Source of the DNA: Saccharina japonica
Lineage: Eukaryota; Sar; Phaeophyceae; Laminariales; Laminariaceae
Assembly: GCA_008828725.1 (NCBI GenBank)
Contig: MEHQ01001472.1
Span: forward strand, 121,596 to 185,595
Reading direction: 5' to 3'
DNA length: 64,000 bases
This document shows, in pieces, positions 54,176-64,000 of the stretch (position 1 is its first letter; the number at the start of each line of letters is the position of its first letter). Both the position numbers and the translations under genes were made by a program. The notes beneath the pieces are model-generated. The model made no database searches, was not told the DNA's origin, and saw only the letters and a program-made list of their open reading frames with translations.

Positions 54176-54379
54176 AAGATATCGAAGGATTGGGCCCGTC
54201 GGGTGGTCCTAGCGGTGGGAGAGCGGGAGGCCCGCCTCGAGGCGGCGGACAAATTTCGCGGCACCGACCCCCCGCGCTACGTCTGTCCCGAGTGCAACGA
54301 GTACGGCTGCTCGAGCGCAGACGGGCTGGACGAGCACCTGCGCGACACGTCCTGGCACGACGTCCAGGCGGCGCTTCAG
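54176..54379 (+). CDS. Exon 27: second C2H2-like zinc finger
   Basis: Sixty-eight codons, phase 0. After a charged helix (KISKDWARRVVLAVGERE), PPRYVCPECNEYGCSSADG then LDEHLRDTSWHDVQAALQ gives Cys-x2-Cys-x13-His-x6-His, similar to the finger of exon 4. The acceptor is uncertain: GATCGGGAG (54,176) or three bases later (54,179) both keep the frame, and neither has a good tract next to it. Donor CAG|GTACCA. Confidence 0.78.
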
Positions 54380-55031
54380 GTACCATAGGGGAGATTTCCT
54401 GCCACGCATTCGCTGTAACTCCTCTCGCGTCCCAGACTGTATATACGTGGACGGAGCAAACTGGGAAATAAAATTTACGGCGTTGCAGTGGGGCTACGGC
54501 AGATATTGGAGTGGCTCTTTTGAGCCCGTACGTTTTGTTTTTCAGCCATTGCAACCGAGGAGCTACGAGCTGGTCCAAGCTAAACAAAGTCCCATTTGTT
54601 TTTGTCAGTCGCGAGTGCCTTTTGCAAATACCTACTACTCGAATGTCACATATTTCGGTATATCATGCTGACCGCCATGAGCAGATGACATATGTATACA
54701 TCCATTTTGTTTTTGTAGGCCTGGCGCTATATAGCGGCGAAAGTGTGTTTTCGTCCAGAGCGGCATTGTTTAGGAGACAATATCACGATTAAGTGATTAG
54801 TGATGTAGATCACGCCTCCCCCCGCCCCCCCCCCCCCGCCCCCCTCCTCCTCAGACACGCCAGCTGCCGGGTCTCTATAGCAAACCAACCCTTCTTGGCG
54901 TGACATGCATGCCATGTTTATTTGTTTCCCTTCTTCTGCTCGGCCTTTTTTGTTTCTTTGGGGCGCACTATAATACTGCACCTACACTCCGCCGGTGGTG
55001 GGCTTGGGTATGGGCACATATCCACTTACAG

Positions 55032-55163
55032 GAGACATTCGAGGACAACGCCGACCTCGTCGCCATGGCAAAACGGGTCGGGGACGAGGAGCCTTTCCCT
55101 GAGTACGTCCAGGTGGCCCGCGACCTGCCGGAGGAAACGGAGCTTCCGGTGCACGAGGAACCG
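55032..55163 (+). CDS. Exon 28: acidic segment
   Basis: Forty-four codons, phase 0. ETFEDNADLVAMAKRVGDEE then PFPEYVQVARDLPEETELPV is strongly acidic. Acceptor CCACTTACAG, donor CCG|GTACGT. No domain recognised. Confidence 0.82.
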
Positions 55164-55287
55164 GTACGTGCAGCATATGGGAGTCGGAAGAAAAATAGGA
55201 AAATATTGTATAATAGCTGTCGCTACAAGCTTGCTGCCACGCAGTAGGATCTTTGAAACTGTCTCCAGCTTGTACGCGTTGAATCCA

Positions 55288-55420
55288 GGTCGGTCGGTCG
55301 GTCGGTCGGTCGTTCTGTCGGTTGGTCGGTCGTTATGTTGGTCGGTCGGTCGGTCAGTAAGTCGTTAGGTCGGTCGGTCGGTCGGTAGGTCGGTCGGTCG
55401 GTCGGTCGGTCGGTTCGTCG
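55288..55420. repeat. (GGTC)n tetranucleotide array
   Basis: Imperfect GGTC repeat with occasional GTTC, GTTA or GGTA units, intronic. Confidence 0.82.
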
Positions 55421-55669
55421 GATGCTTCAGCCATTTCGAAAGGGGTCCCTATTTTTGCGGCGCCGCAAAAACTACGAACTCGCATTCGCGCGTGACAATA
55501 AAAATACGTACTCGACTTTAGTAAATTGGCTTATACGCATGTACCGCTTCCAAATTTGTGATTCACCCCCTTCAGGCTCGGTAGGTGATCGTGCCTGATA
55601 TCATACTAACCTCCGTAAATCGCCTGTGCTGAACATTATCTCAGTCAGCAGAGTTCCGCCCCATGCGTG

Positions 55670-56300
55670 TTGCCCACTGCAATTGGACACTATTCCCGGA
55701 CCACACCAGTTAACCGAAACAAGTAATTGGCATCATTCCCGGACCACATCGGTCAACCATATTCAGAAACGGGCGCTATTCCCAGACCACGTGTGAACCA
55801 TGTTCAGTAATGGACATCATTCCCGGACCACACCGGTTAACCATATTCAGTAATGGGCCCTATCGCCGAACCACACCGGTTAAACGTATTGTGCACTATT
55901 CCCGGACCACGTGTGAACCATATTCAGTAGTGGAAATAATTTCCGAACCACAACGGTTAACCATATTCAGTGATGGAAATAATTCCCGGGCCACACCGGT
56001 TACCGATATTCAGGAATGGGCACCCTTCGCGGGCCACACATAAACCGTATTCAGTATTGGAAACAAAATTTGCGCCACACCGGTTAGCCGTATTCAGTAA
56101 TGTGCACTATTCCCGGGCCACGTGTAAACCGTTTTCAGACATGGACATAGTTCCTGGACCACGACGGTTAACCATATTCAGTAGTGGGCACCCTTCCTGG
56201 ACAACACCGGATAACCACATTCAGTAATGTCACCATTCGCGGACCACATGTTGACCATATTCAGTAACGGCACCATTCCATGGTCACATCGGTTATAACC
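55670..56300 (+). repeat. About 55-bp minisatellite
   Basis: About eleven imperfect units with ATTCCCGGACCACACCGGTT and AACCATATTCAGTAATGG. Some units have the CACGTGTGAACC variant. It ends about 100 bases before exon 29. Confidence 0.82.
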
Positions 56301-56397
56301 ATATCCAGCATTAATGACCAATCTCCGGCTGCTCTTTTCTATCTCGATCTACTCGTAACGCCTCTGGGTGGGTGGGTGGGTTGGCTTGCTTCCTCAG

Positions 56398-56478
56398 ACA
56401 GAAATTTCTCGGCCCCTCGGAACGATCAAGTTCGACATGCTAGTCCTGGCTCTGGAAGAAGAGGGGGAGTGGCTGAAG
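56398..56478 (+). CDS. Exon 29: short exon
   Basis: Twenty-seven codons, phase 0: TEISRPLGTIKFDMLVLALE then EEGEWLK. Acceptor CTTCCTCAG, donor AAG|GTATGC. No domain is recognisable, but the strand-helix pattern leads into exon 30. Confidence 0.8.
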
Positions 56479-56689
56479 GTATGCATGGTGCCCTCGGTAC
56501 TACTAATACTGCATTTGCACGCACGCGCACGTAAGCCCGCTTTTTTGCTGGTCGTTTTAATGCAGCCTTTGGTTTTGTTTGCTGTTTGAGGGTCGTTTCC
56601 ACCAGCCCATGGCTCATGCCTCAGGGTAACACAACAATTCCTGGCGAAAAAAACGAGGGTGACAAACAAGTGGAGAGGGGGGGGCGAGG

Positions 56690-56900
56690 GCGGGCGGGGG
56701 GGAGGGTGTAGTGTTCATTCATGCATGGCCGTAGTCTTATGACCATAGACCCTCGCACCCCCTGTCTGTCATGCCGGGACGTAGCATATTGAGCTCTCGC
56801 CGACCAGGAAGACATTTGTTTGCAACAAGCTCAAAGTAGCGCCGTGACGTTGTTCGGCGAGTCGTACGAAGGGTGAGTGAGCTCCGTATCTTATAATATT
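56690..56900 (-). mobile_element. R repeat, 3' part with C tail
   Basis: On the minus strand the R motifs ATGCGACTCGCC-like and GGTGCGAGGGTCTATGGTCA, CATAAGACTACGGCCATGCA are present, ending in a C tract (G run at 56,680-56,705). Confidence 0.65.
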
Positions 56901-57894
56901 AATAACCACCTGTGAGGCGGGTTTCGACACCTTGTGCGTATACACGCTCTTGCTTTTGGATGACAGCATCGGATTATTTTGATACGGGAGTGATTATACG
57001 GCCTGTATATGAAGTGCACAGTTTTCTTTCGGCTGGCGCTGCAACGCTCAAATATTACATAGAAGCTGTTTATAGTCGCCAGCGCCAAAACGTATACCCT
57101 CGTGGCATATAGAATGCCATGCCTTGCCAAAAGAGGGACAATAATATCACACCTCCGACAGATCAGCATCAGCTCCCACTGAAGGATCTAGATACCTCAG
57201 GGGGGAGGAATATTCCTGATCTGTAGGATATACAGGCCATGTTGACACGCGGGAGCCGTATAATCTGCATGATCTAGGACATGTTTTCCTGGACTGGATC
57301 TGTACTATGCAGATCCTGCACAACCTCTCACAGCGGCAGGGCGAGGAACTAAGGTTGATTATCTAGAGTAGATAGATAGATCACGACCTGTGCGAGGTGC
57401 GCACGATATTGTACGAAATTAGGGGTGGGGGTGGACGAAATTAATAGGTTAATGACCTGAGCTAGTGTGGATTAATTATTTTTCCTCGAGGGGGACACGA
57501 CAATATAGCGGCAGTGAAGCAAGGAAAGCGCACCCTGCGTGATGAGGTGGTAAGAGCCACGGTCACAACGCCGATCGCTTCGTATCTACTTCGTATGCAC
57601 GAGTGGCATGGCATAGCACACAGAAACGTGGTCGAGCCGCTATACCGCTATTACATCTGTACTGGTGCCTTTGTCTTCATAATCATGGGGGCTAAACGCG
57701 ATCGAGCGGCAAGCTTAAAATAACGAGAATCGTCTCTGTTTCCTGCACACACTCAGTTTTGTAGGCTCACACCACTCGCAGAGAGTAAGTACCCCGCTGC
57801 TCACCTCACCGTTCCGACACTCGACACTAACAAAAAGTTCCGAAACGAAAACGAAAACAAAACTAAAACTAAAACTAAAACTAAACCACCACAG
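56901..57894. other. Intron 29 remainder
   Basis: No element recognised. A short ACTAAA repeat (57,860-57,890) precedes the acceptor of exon 30. Confidence 0.45.
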
Positions 57895-58449
57895 ATTAAC
57901 TTCGAATCCCACCGAGGAGTGTACGTCAAGCACACGTCGACGGTGGCCGCCGGGCGACAACGACCGCGGAGAGTGATCACGCGCATGCACCTACCCGCGG
58001 CCAGAGCGACCGCCAAGGCCGTCGCCTCGACAGCCCACCTCCTCTCCGCCACCGCCACCGCCCACTCCACCCTCACGCGGCCCCTAACCCTGGCCGCTTC
58101 CGGCCTGAACACCCTCGGCCACTCCACCCTCTCAACCCTAAACACCTTCGCCTCTTTCGCCCTCCACGGCCACCGCGGCGCCCACGAGCCCGAGGCGTTA
58201 GCCCCGGGGACGGCCATCTTCAAGCCACGGGTGGTGCGGTTCGTCCTGCCCCGGGTGTTTTGCCACGCGAAAGGGGTTCCCCCCGACGCTATGCTCAAAA
58301 TTCGCTCTGACCCCGGTGGGGCGGAGGGGACGGCTGGTGCTACTGCTACGGCTACCGGAGAGTCGGCGAGCGGTGGTGGTAGGGTTTTGGGGAGGCTGGG
58401 GTCCGGGCAGTGTGTGGTGGCGTTAGCGACGTCCGGGGATTGGTTACAG
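57895..58449 (+). CDS. Exon 30: Ala/Thr-rich region and SH3-like start
   Basis: 185 codons, phase 0. INFESHRGVYVKHTSTVAAG is followed by an Ala/Thr/His/Leu-rich helical stretch, then IFKPRVVRFVLPRVFCHAKG and, near the end, LGSGQCVVALATSGDWLQ, which resembles an SH3-like beta segment (ending ...GDWLQV in exon 31). Acceptor ACCACCACAG, donor CAG|GTGAGT. Confidence 0.8.
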
Positions 58450-58759
58450 GTGAGTCATCCTTCACGGTAACGGGCTGAGAGCGCCCTGTAATAACATGGG
58501 CGAGGGCGCAAATCTGACGCGGGTCGGCGAGAGAAGGAAGGGCTGAATGAAGTCTTTTCGCGATGATGGAAATGAGGAAGGCACGTGAGCCGTGGTGGGG
58601 AAGGGGGGGGAGGGAGGAGGGAGAGCCTGCCTGTGTGGCTTCGGATTTGAGCTGCGTGGCTACGTCTGTAGGCGAGAGAGAGATAGAGAGAGAGAGAGAA
58701 CATATGGGCGAATACAATAACCTAGGATGGGGCGAATACAATGGGGGGGGGGGAAACAT

Positions 58760-59035
58760 CCCACCGTAGGGGTTTCACTTTTTGGCCTTCTGAGGCAATA
58801 TTTTCTGATCGGTTGAGCTTCTCAATGTGAGGAACTACCCGGTAACTATGATATTTTTACTGTTAAATAGTGTTTTTGTGTTAGGGGACCTATCAATAGC
58901 GCGCACAAAAAATGTTGGCCGGGCTGCACGAACGGAACGTTCTTCGAAGTAACTGTTTTTTTCGGGGGTTGGACATGTTCAGCTCCACATAGTGAGGAGT
59001 TCAGAAGCTAAGACACACCACTGTCTACCTACCGA
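58760..59035. mobile_element. Family E fragment
   Basis: Left end CATCCCACCGTAGGGGTTTC; internal GCCTTCTGAGGCAATATTTT and GGTTGAGCTTCTCAATGTGA match the tandem unit and ends of the 48.2-kb element. The right end is not preserved. Confidence 0.5.
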
Positions 59036-59052
59036 CCGTGGCATTGTATCAG

Positions 59053-59250
59053 GTGCGGTACAAGACTTACGAGGCGGCGTGGATGTTGATGACGTACAGG
59101 GGACGCAGCTTGATGGCCCCCTTGTCCGAGGTGTATCCCGGGTTGGTGGTAATGGTGGCGACGGAGGGGGGGGGGGGGGCAAGCGTGGTGTTAGCGACAG
59201 CCCGTTTCCGATGCCAACGGAGGTGCTTTAGGAATGACGCGAATGTTTAG
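59053..59250 (+). CDS. Exon 31: end of SH3-like region, possible C-terminus
   Basis: Phase 0 in. VRYKTYEAAWMLMTYRGRSL then MAPLSEVYPG continues the SH3-like region (W, then G and L positions typical of such folds). After this the frame is open to a TGA at about 59,250 through Gly/Val-rich and Arg/Cys-rich residues. A donor might instead lie at 59,142 (CCGG|GTTGGT) or 59,149 (GTG|GTAATG). So the gene may end here or continue. Confidence 0.6.
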   Translation: MRYKTYEAAWMLMTYRGRSLMAPLSEVYPGLVVMVATEGGGGASVVLATARFRCQRRCFRNDANV

Positions 59251-59439
59251 AGAGGAAGGTGTGTAGAGCGCGTGGAGCTGGGAGTTACCCTACCTTCTTT
59301 TGGCGTATCTGCCTTTGGCGGGCGGGCGGGGGGGGGGGGGAGGTGGGCGGTGGAGGGCGCAAGCCGCAATTTCAGCCTCTGCCGGAGGGGGGTGGCAATA
59401 ACACTCAAATTGAACGGCTTGTAGTGGAGGCAGCGGCTA

Positions 59440-60105
59440 AGGAGGGGGGGGGTGTACTTCATCTTCATGCATGGCCGTAGTCGTATGACCATAGACCCTC
59501 GCATCCCTAAAATGCCGGGACGGAGCATGTCGGGTTTTCACCGACCAGGCAGACATTGCTAGCAACAAGTGCGAAGCGCCGTGAGGTGTCGGGCGAGTCG
59601 TATGAAGGGTGAGCTGCATTCTACTAAGAACTGGCCGTAGTCGTATGACCATAGACCCTCCCATCCCTAAAATGCCGGGACGGAGCAAGTCGGGTTTTCA
59701 CCGACCAGGCAGACATTGCTAGCACTAAGTTTGAAGCGCCGTGAGGTGTTGGGCGAGTCGCATGATGGGTGAGCTGCATCCTACTAAGAACTGCTTGGGA
59801 GGCTGACTTGCATACGGATGACAGCCTCCAATGAATTAATTTAATTTCTCGTGTGGCCACTTCCGGAGACAGCCATGGGAGCGCTATGTACCTGCCTCGC
59901 GGGTGCCTGACCATATACACACTCCGTGATACGATCATTCCCCTTGTGCGGAGCACAGGTTCCCCACCCCGCACAAATGATCTAACTCAACTGCCAGCCT
60001 TGGTGACCGCCAAAAACAAAACGGTACCCTGGTTGTCTAGCTCACGCAGCGAGAGGCATGTTTTACAGCGTCGTCGCCAATCGACGCCAACTCAACCTAT
60101 AAATA
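59440..60105 (-). mobile_element. R repeat, full length with an internal tandem duplication
   Basis: Read on the minus strand this starts GGTTGAGTTGGCGTCGATTG (60,097) and ends GATGAAGTACAC-C8 (59,450). The 3' part of about 185 bases is present twice in tandem (59,460-59,635 and 59,636-59,812). It is the best complete copy outside the 15-17 kb cluster. Confidence 0.78.
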
Positions 60106-60116
60106 TAATCACACAT

Positions 60117-61187
60117 CGGATAACGTAACACTCGGATAACACTTATCTACGTTATGGGACCTAACACAGGGACGTGGCAACCTACTAACAAAGTGTTAAC
60201 ACACTGGAGGAGCAATCACGGTAACGCGGCAACACAGTGTTGACTGGAAACCCACGAATGTGCACACGCCTTAACCTTGTGTTTCTGCTCGATCTCGTCC
60301 AGCTCTGGTACAGTAGCATTATGTTACGCCGTGATCCGTCCTTGAGCTAACACTGTAGCATAATGCTAGGCTCTAACCAAACACGTGCGTTATCACTCTA
60401 ACATGCCCAGACCGATATCTGCAGATTTACTAACACACGGTAACATAATGTTACTGTCTACGCAGTGTTAGACATAACACACTAACATAACATAACGTAG
60501 TAACCAGCACTACTAACGCAAACAACGTAATTCGGACGCCCCGTCTGATTGCCTTAGGCTCGGATAACGTAACATTTAACATACGTTAGATGCGTTACAG
60601 TCTTAGCCGGTCGATACATAACATTATGTTAGGATGATAGCCTAAATGCGGAGGTCTCTCTAACATTATGTTACGGTGTTACTGCCAGTAACGTTTCGAT
60701 CTTAACGTTTCGTTACTGTGTTACCATAATAATATTCCAGGCCTAACATTATGTTACTGAGTTACCGTTGGGGCCGAAGTCGTAACTGTCGCGACGCCGC
60801 TGCTGTGCGCCAAGAACGGGCTTTGAGGGTCGAGGGGACAAGGGGGTACCCGTGGTGTGATTTTGAGGCGTCACTTTTCTGGTCACGCCTATTATCTTGA
60901 AAATCGGGCATCACTTTTGGGATTATGCTTCTTGAGTCTCCAGTCCAAGGACCGGAGAATTTTGCCGACATTCGTAACACGGTTACTATTAATACAAGTA
61001 CATACCAGGTACCAGGTAGTAATTGGTGGTAATGAGGCGCGACCTCAGCACCTGCAGTAGTCAAATCTGCAATGCATCACGCTGAGGGAATACTGAAACC
61101 AACGCGAATGAACATATATATATATATCTACGTAGTAAACGTGCCGTTTGGGTTCTTCCTTTTCAAAGAAAAACATATCGTCAGCAT

Positions 61188-61220
<33 letters not shown>

Positions 61221-62324
61221 ATGGCGGTGGCAGCAACAGCAGCAAGCATCAGTATAGGACACACGAGGCCAGGGTCAGCGTCGCTGTACTCTCGGCTTGT
61301 CGGTCTAACCCTCGAGCCCTCTGTACACGTATTCAATGTATTGTGTGTCTCCTGGTTCCGGACCGTCGGTATTGATATTCGGCATAATAATTTGAAGACG
61401 GAAAATCTGCACCTACCTGTCATTCGTACGTGTCCACAACAACATATCTACTCGTAGCACAGGTGCCACCACTCCTACTGCTGTAATGTACGATATCTAC
61501 AGCAGCAGAGATTCTTCGTCCCCTCATCCGTAGGAGGGCGGGCCTGGCAATACCACCTGCGGCACATTTGGGGACAGCCCAAACGTTGCTGTGGTTAAAA
61601 ACATTTTGCCTACTCGTACGTACGTAGAGTCGGGTTTCGTTCGGTAAAACTAACTCAACAAACACATGCCCAGTAACATACTGTTAACGGTTAGTTGGTT
61701 ATGCACGCTATCCGTTTGACATATATCATAGTAGCAAGGCTTCTGTTAACACCCCTACACGACGTCGCTCGATACGGACTGTTGCTGCCGCTGCTACGGT
61801 AACATATAAGGTCAACGTTTTATTGAGTAATATTGGCAATTCCGCTAACACACTGAACACAGTGTTATGTAAGCGTTTAATGGACCATGTACGGTATCCG
61901 TCTAAAGTGTGTTACGGCAGCAAGTAATAATTCGACTGACACACTAACATGGCGTTACTCGTTTCAGGCTAATATCGATAGCACGGTAAAATAATGGTAA
62001 GGCTTCATTGACCATGTGCGTTATCCCTGTAACGTGTGTTACGATAGCAACAACTAGGAATTCCGCTAACACACTAACATAGTGTTACTCGCTATGGGCT
62101 GCCTACCCTAACTCCGGAACACATATACTGCGGTCATCACGGTATCAAGGTAACACTCTAACATAATGTTACTTGATCGACCGCCAATATCGTAACACAC
62201 TACCACACTACTGCTACGAGTATGTTATCACAACATCCAGAAATTAGATAACGTAACGAAATGGTACGATTTGTTTTCGCTGACGCCTAACGTTAACATG
62301 AAACGTTAAGTGTCACGTTATCCG
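60117..62324. mobile_element. 2.2-kb TIR element rich in TAACATAATGTTA palindromes
   Basis: Left end CGGATAACGTAACACT (60,117-60,132) and reversed right end CGGATAACGTGACACT (62,309-62,324) are 16-bp inverted repeats with one mismatch. Both flanks of the interior (60,120-60,780 and 61,670-62,330) are crowded with palindromic AACATAATGTTA and AACACTGTGTTA motifs. No transposase is evident; open frames inside lack motifs. A target duplication was not found. The middle holds a (CAG)n run (61,188-61,219). Confidence 0.62.
61188..61220 (+). repeat. (CAG)n repeat
   Basis: About 11 CAG units, followed by interrupted CAG/CAA, inside the 2.2-kb TIR element. Confidence 0.8.
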
Positions 62325-62891
62325 GGGCGTGAAGTATATTATTGTGATTGGCGGACCGAAAACTCTATTCCGTCGAGTGGAATCGGTTGTAAATTATTTG
62401 AGTTCAACGGCCGATGGATGTTGGGTGTGCTTCTTTTAGCATATTTAGCAAAGACAAGACGAGTTGCATTCGGAGGTTTCTATGCAGTACAGGGTATACC
62501 CTCCAAACGAATGGACAAATGCGGCACAAGAAACGACCATCGATTAAAGCCAAAATAACGCCAACTAAACGAGACAAGCGTAAACCGAAAACCACAGAAA
62601 CCTCAACTCATTTTGGAGCCCAAACACACGCAGCTGAAGTCATTCGCAAGGGAACAACAAACACATCGGAAATATGCCAATGGCCGCACCAGCACACAGG
62701 ACTACAGCAAGCAGTCTTTCTATCGTCCCTTTCTGTCCGAAATAAGGCGGGTTGCAACCGTTCTTGTCACGTAGGCTACGTGGGGTGACTGAGGGTATAC
62801 ATCTCTAGCAGGTATCTAAGTCTAGAGTGCAGTACGAAGTGTAGGAGGTATACGTACGTACGTACTTGCCGAGGCGAGGTGTGAGAGAGTG

Positions 62892-62923
<32 letters not shown>

Positions 62924-63358
62924 GGTGTGGGTTCAGACAGACGTAGTTACTGGTTGTAGTTCTACCATAGTGATCGTTGGCGCGGTGTCCATACCATGAT
63001 TATCGTTGGCGCGGTGTAAAAGAAAAAGGAACAGCACCAGGGCTTCCCACGTGGTCCCCCACCGTAGTACTAGCCTGGCCCGACGACGCCGCTTAACTTC
63101 ACAGAGCGGACGGGATGTGGTGCGATCGACGTGGTATGGCCGTTCCTGAAAAAATAGGCACTTTGGCGCCCATCTATAGCTGGATAAGCCGAGATGAAAC
63201 GGGACTCCGTATGTACGTACCAGGTACGTACTACGTCGTGGGAGAGTCGCTCTTCGTTTTTCTTTTCCCCGGCGGCTCAGAGCGAGTGAGCTCTACCCCA
63301 CCCACCCATTCCTTTTCGGCCTCACGCTCTGTTGGTGTTTTTTCAGTCTGGCCAGAGA

Positions 63359-63402
<44 letters not shown>

Positions 63403-64000
63403 GTGCCGTCATCTGGACTTCTGCGTTCTCTCTCTGTGGATCTGTGTGTGCTGTGTTGGCCACCTAAGCGCCAGTGTTCCAACATATCTTCACATCTCTA
63501 CCGCACCAAGTAGTCCATCTGCTTCTGGTCCACGACCACTCACGGTGCCAACCATCTCGACTAGCGTCGAGAGGCACAGCCTTGTGCACTTGCCAGGGTA
63601 TCACTAACGATAATCCATAATAGGTTATGAGCCCCAACTGTGAGTGAGTGGAGGTCTGCGACGGCTGCACCTTGCTGATATCTTGCTGCCGTAGAACGCT
63701 GTGGAGTGCACACATATCTTTGAACTGGATATCCGCGGAGAGCTACTACTACTGTAGGAGTTAGTTTTCTGCTGGAGGCCACGTTGAGTCAACCCTTTTG
63801 CTTACTGGGCCCGGACTGATCACCTGGGCTCTCGGCTGCACATTTCGGTACGCTACTGCTGTGTGTAGAGCATTCGGGGGCATAACTTCTGGGCGTTGAT
63901 TTCGGTCGGCGAATAGGGTTGTGCGGGCTGTTGGTTTGCGTGCGGAGTGCCGTTCACGGTGTTCTGTGTGGTAAAACTGACTGCCAAATTCGCCTGCGCG
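62325..64000. other. Right edge, no supported gene
   Basis: Simple repeats (GTT)n/(GGT)n at 62,892-62,927 and (GA)n at 63,359-63,399, a CGTA run at 62,852-62,866 and otherwise mixed sequence. An open frame at 63,115-63,513 runs into the GA repeat and lacks motifs. If the large gene continues, its next exons may be here or beyond, but I cannot identify one. Confidence 0.45.

Larger units (their letters stand above)
1922..59250 (+). other. Span of one giant multi-exon, multi-domain gene
   Basis: Thirty-one coding blocks on the plus strand each start after an AG acceptor, end at a GT (three times GC) donor and stay open in one frame. The phase left by each block matches the phase needed by the next; non-zero phases pair at 13980/17450, 26836/27921, 28025/28782, 32156/33420 and 36218/37038. 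Total coding length is about 6.1 kb. Domains in order: paired EF-hands, C2H2-like finger, CBM48-like fold, RI-type leucine-rich repeats, coiled coil with basic clusters, degenerate EF-hand, second C2H2-like finger, SH3-like end. I do not recognise a named orthologue. The combination suggests a calcium-responsive scaffold, which is inference. Phase agreement argues for one gene, but two adjacent genes with compatible phases cannot be excluded without transcripts. No convincing start exon or promoter was found; the 3' end is also open. Confidence 0.72.

Noticed and set aside
53750..54212. Open frames of VPYRT repeats
   Set aside because: Translation of the ACCGT pentanucleotide array in all three frames; no independent evidence.
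63115..63513. Open frame starting MWCDRRGMAVPEK near the right edge
   Set aside because: It runs into a GA microsatellite, has no recognisable motif and no splice evidence linking it to the large gene.

Overview
This window reads as nuclear DNA from an intron-rich eukaryote. It has no operons or bacterial-style gene packing. Short GC-rich coding blocks are bounded by AG acceptors and GT donors and sit in introns of about 0.2 to 5 kb, with one of about 10.6 kb. The introns are packed with transposon debris, minisatellites and homopolymer C tracts. This layout, with U1-like zinc fingers, RI-type leucine-rich repeats and a Ty3-type retroelement, best fits a stramenopile, probably a brown alga of the Ectocarpus kind. 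That assignment is inference from architecture; no marker gene here proves it.

The main content is one very large plus-strand gene. I traced 31 exons from about 1,922 to 59,250, some 6.1 kb of coding sequence (about 2,030 residues), with splice phases that agree by hand at every junction. Most introns are phase 0, and the exceptions pair correctly. In order the protein has two EF-hands (1,922-3,542, ending in exon 3), a C2H2-like zinc finger (5.5 kb), a CBM48/AMPK-beta-like glycogen-binding fold split over three exons (12.0, 13.8 and 17.5 kb), a Ser/Ala-rich low-complexity region leading into RI-type leucine-rich repeats (19.0-28.8 kb), long charged coiled-coil and nuclear-localisation-like stretches (30.7-37.2 kb), a degenerate EF-hand (47.9-50.0 kb), a second C2H2-like finger (54.2 kb) and a C-terminal SH3-like region (57.9-59.2 kb). 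Both ends are uncertain: no convincing initiator exon is visible, and the last exon may or may not end at the stop near 59,250. A 363-bp N gap (11,649-12,011) lies inside one intron and could hide an exon.

Mobile elements fill the introns. An antisense Ty3-type LTR retrotransposon (38,052-47,719, TSD GTAC) sits in the 10.6-kb intron; its pol is broken by frameshifts, a stop and a catalytic substitution. The 3' end of a LINE and a non-autonomous repeat (called R here) alternate at 14.6-17.1 kb and 26.9-27.3 kb, and both end in the same short motif plus a poly-C tail. Several TIR elements can be delimited, including two with expanded GGGTC arrays, one of 2.2 kb and one of 0.76 kb with a 7-bp duplication. 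Minisatellites lie at 2.0-2.7, 4.25-4.73, 28.9-29.5, 48.2-48.7 and 55.7-56.3 kb. The 20.9-23.9 kb stretch is an indel-riddled second copy of 15.9-18.6 kb and looks like an assembly or sequencing artefact.

I saw no rRNA, CRISPR array or convincing intact tRNA. No other protein-coding gene is supported apart from transposon remnants.
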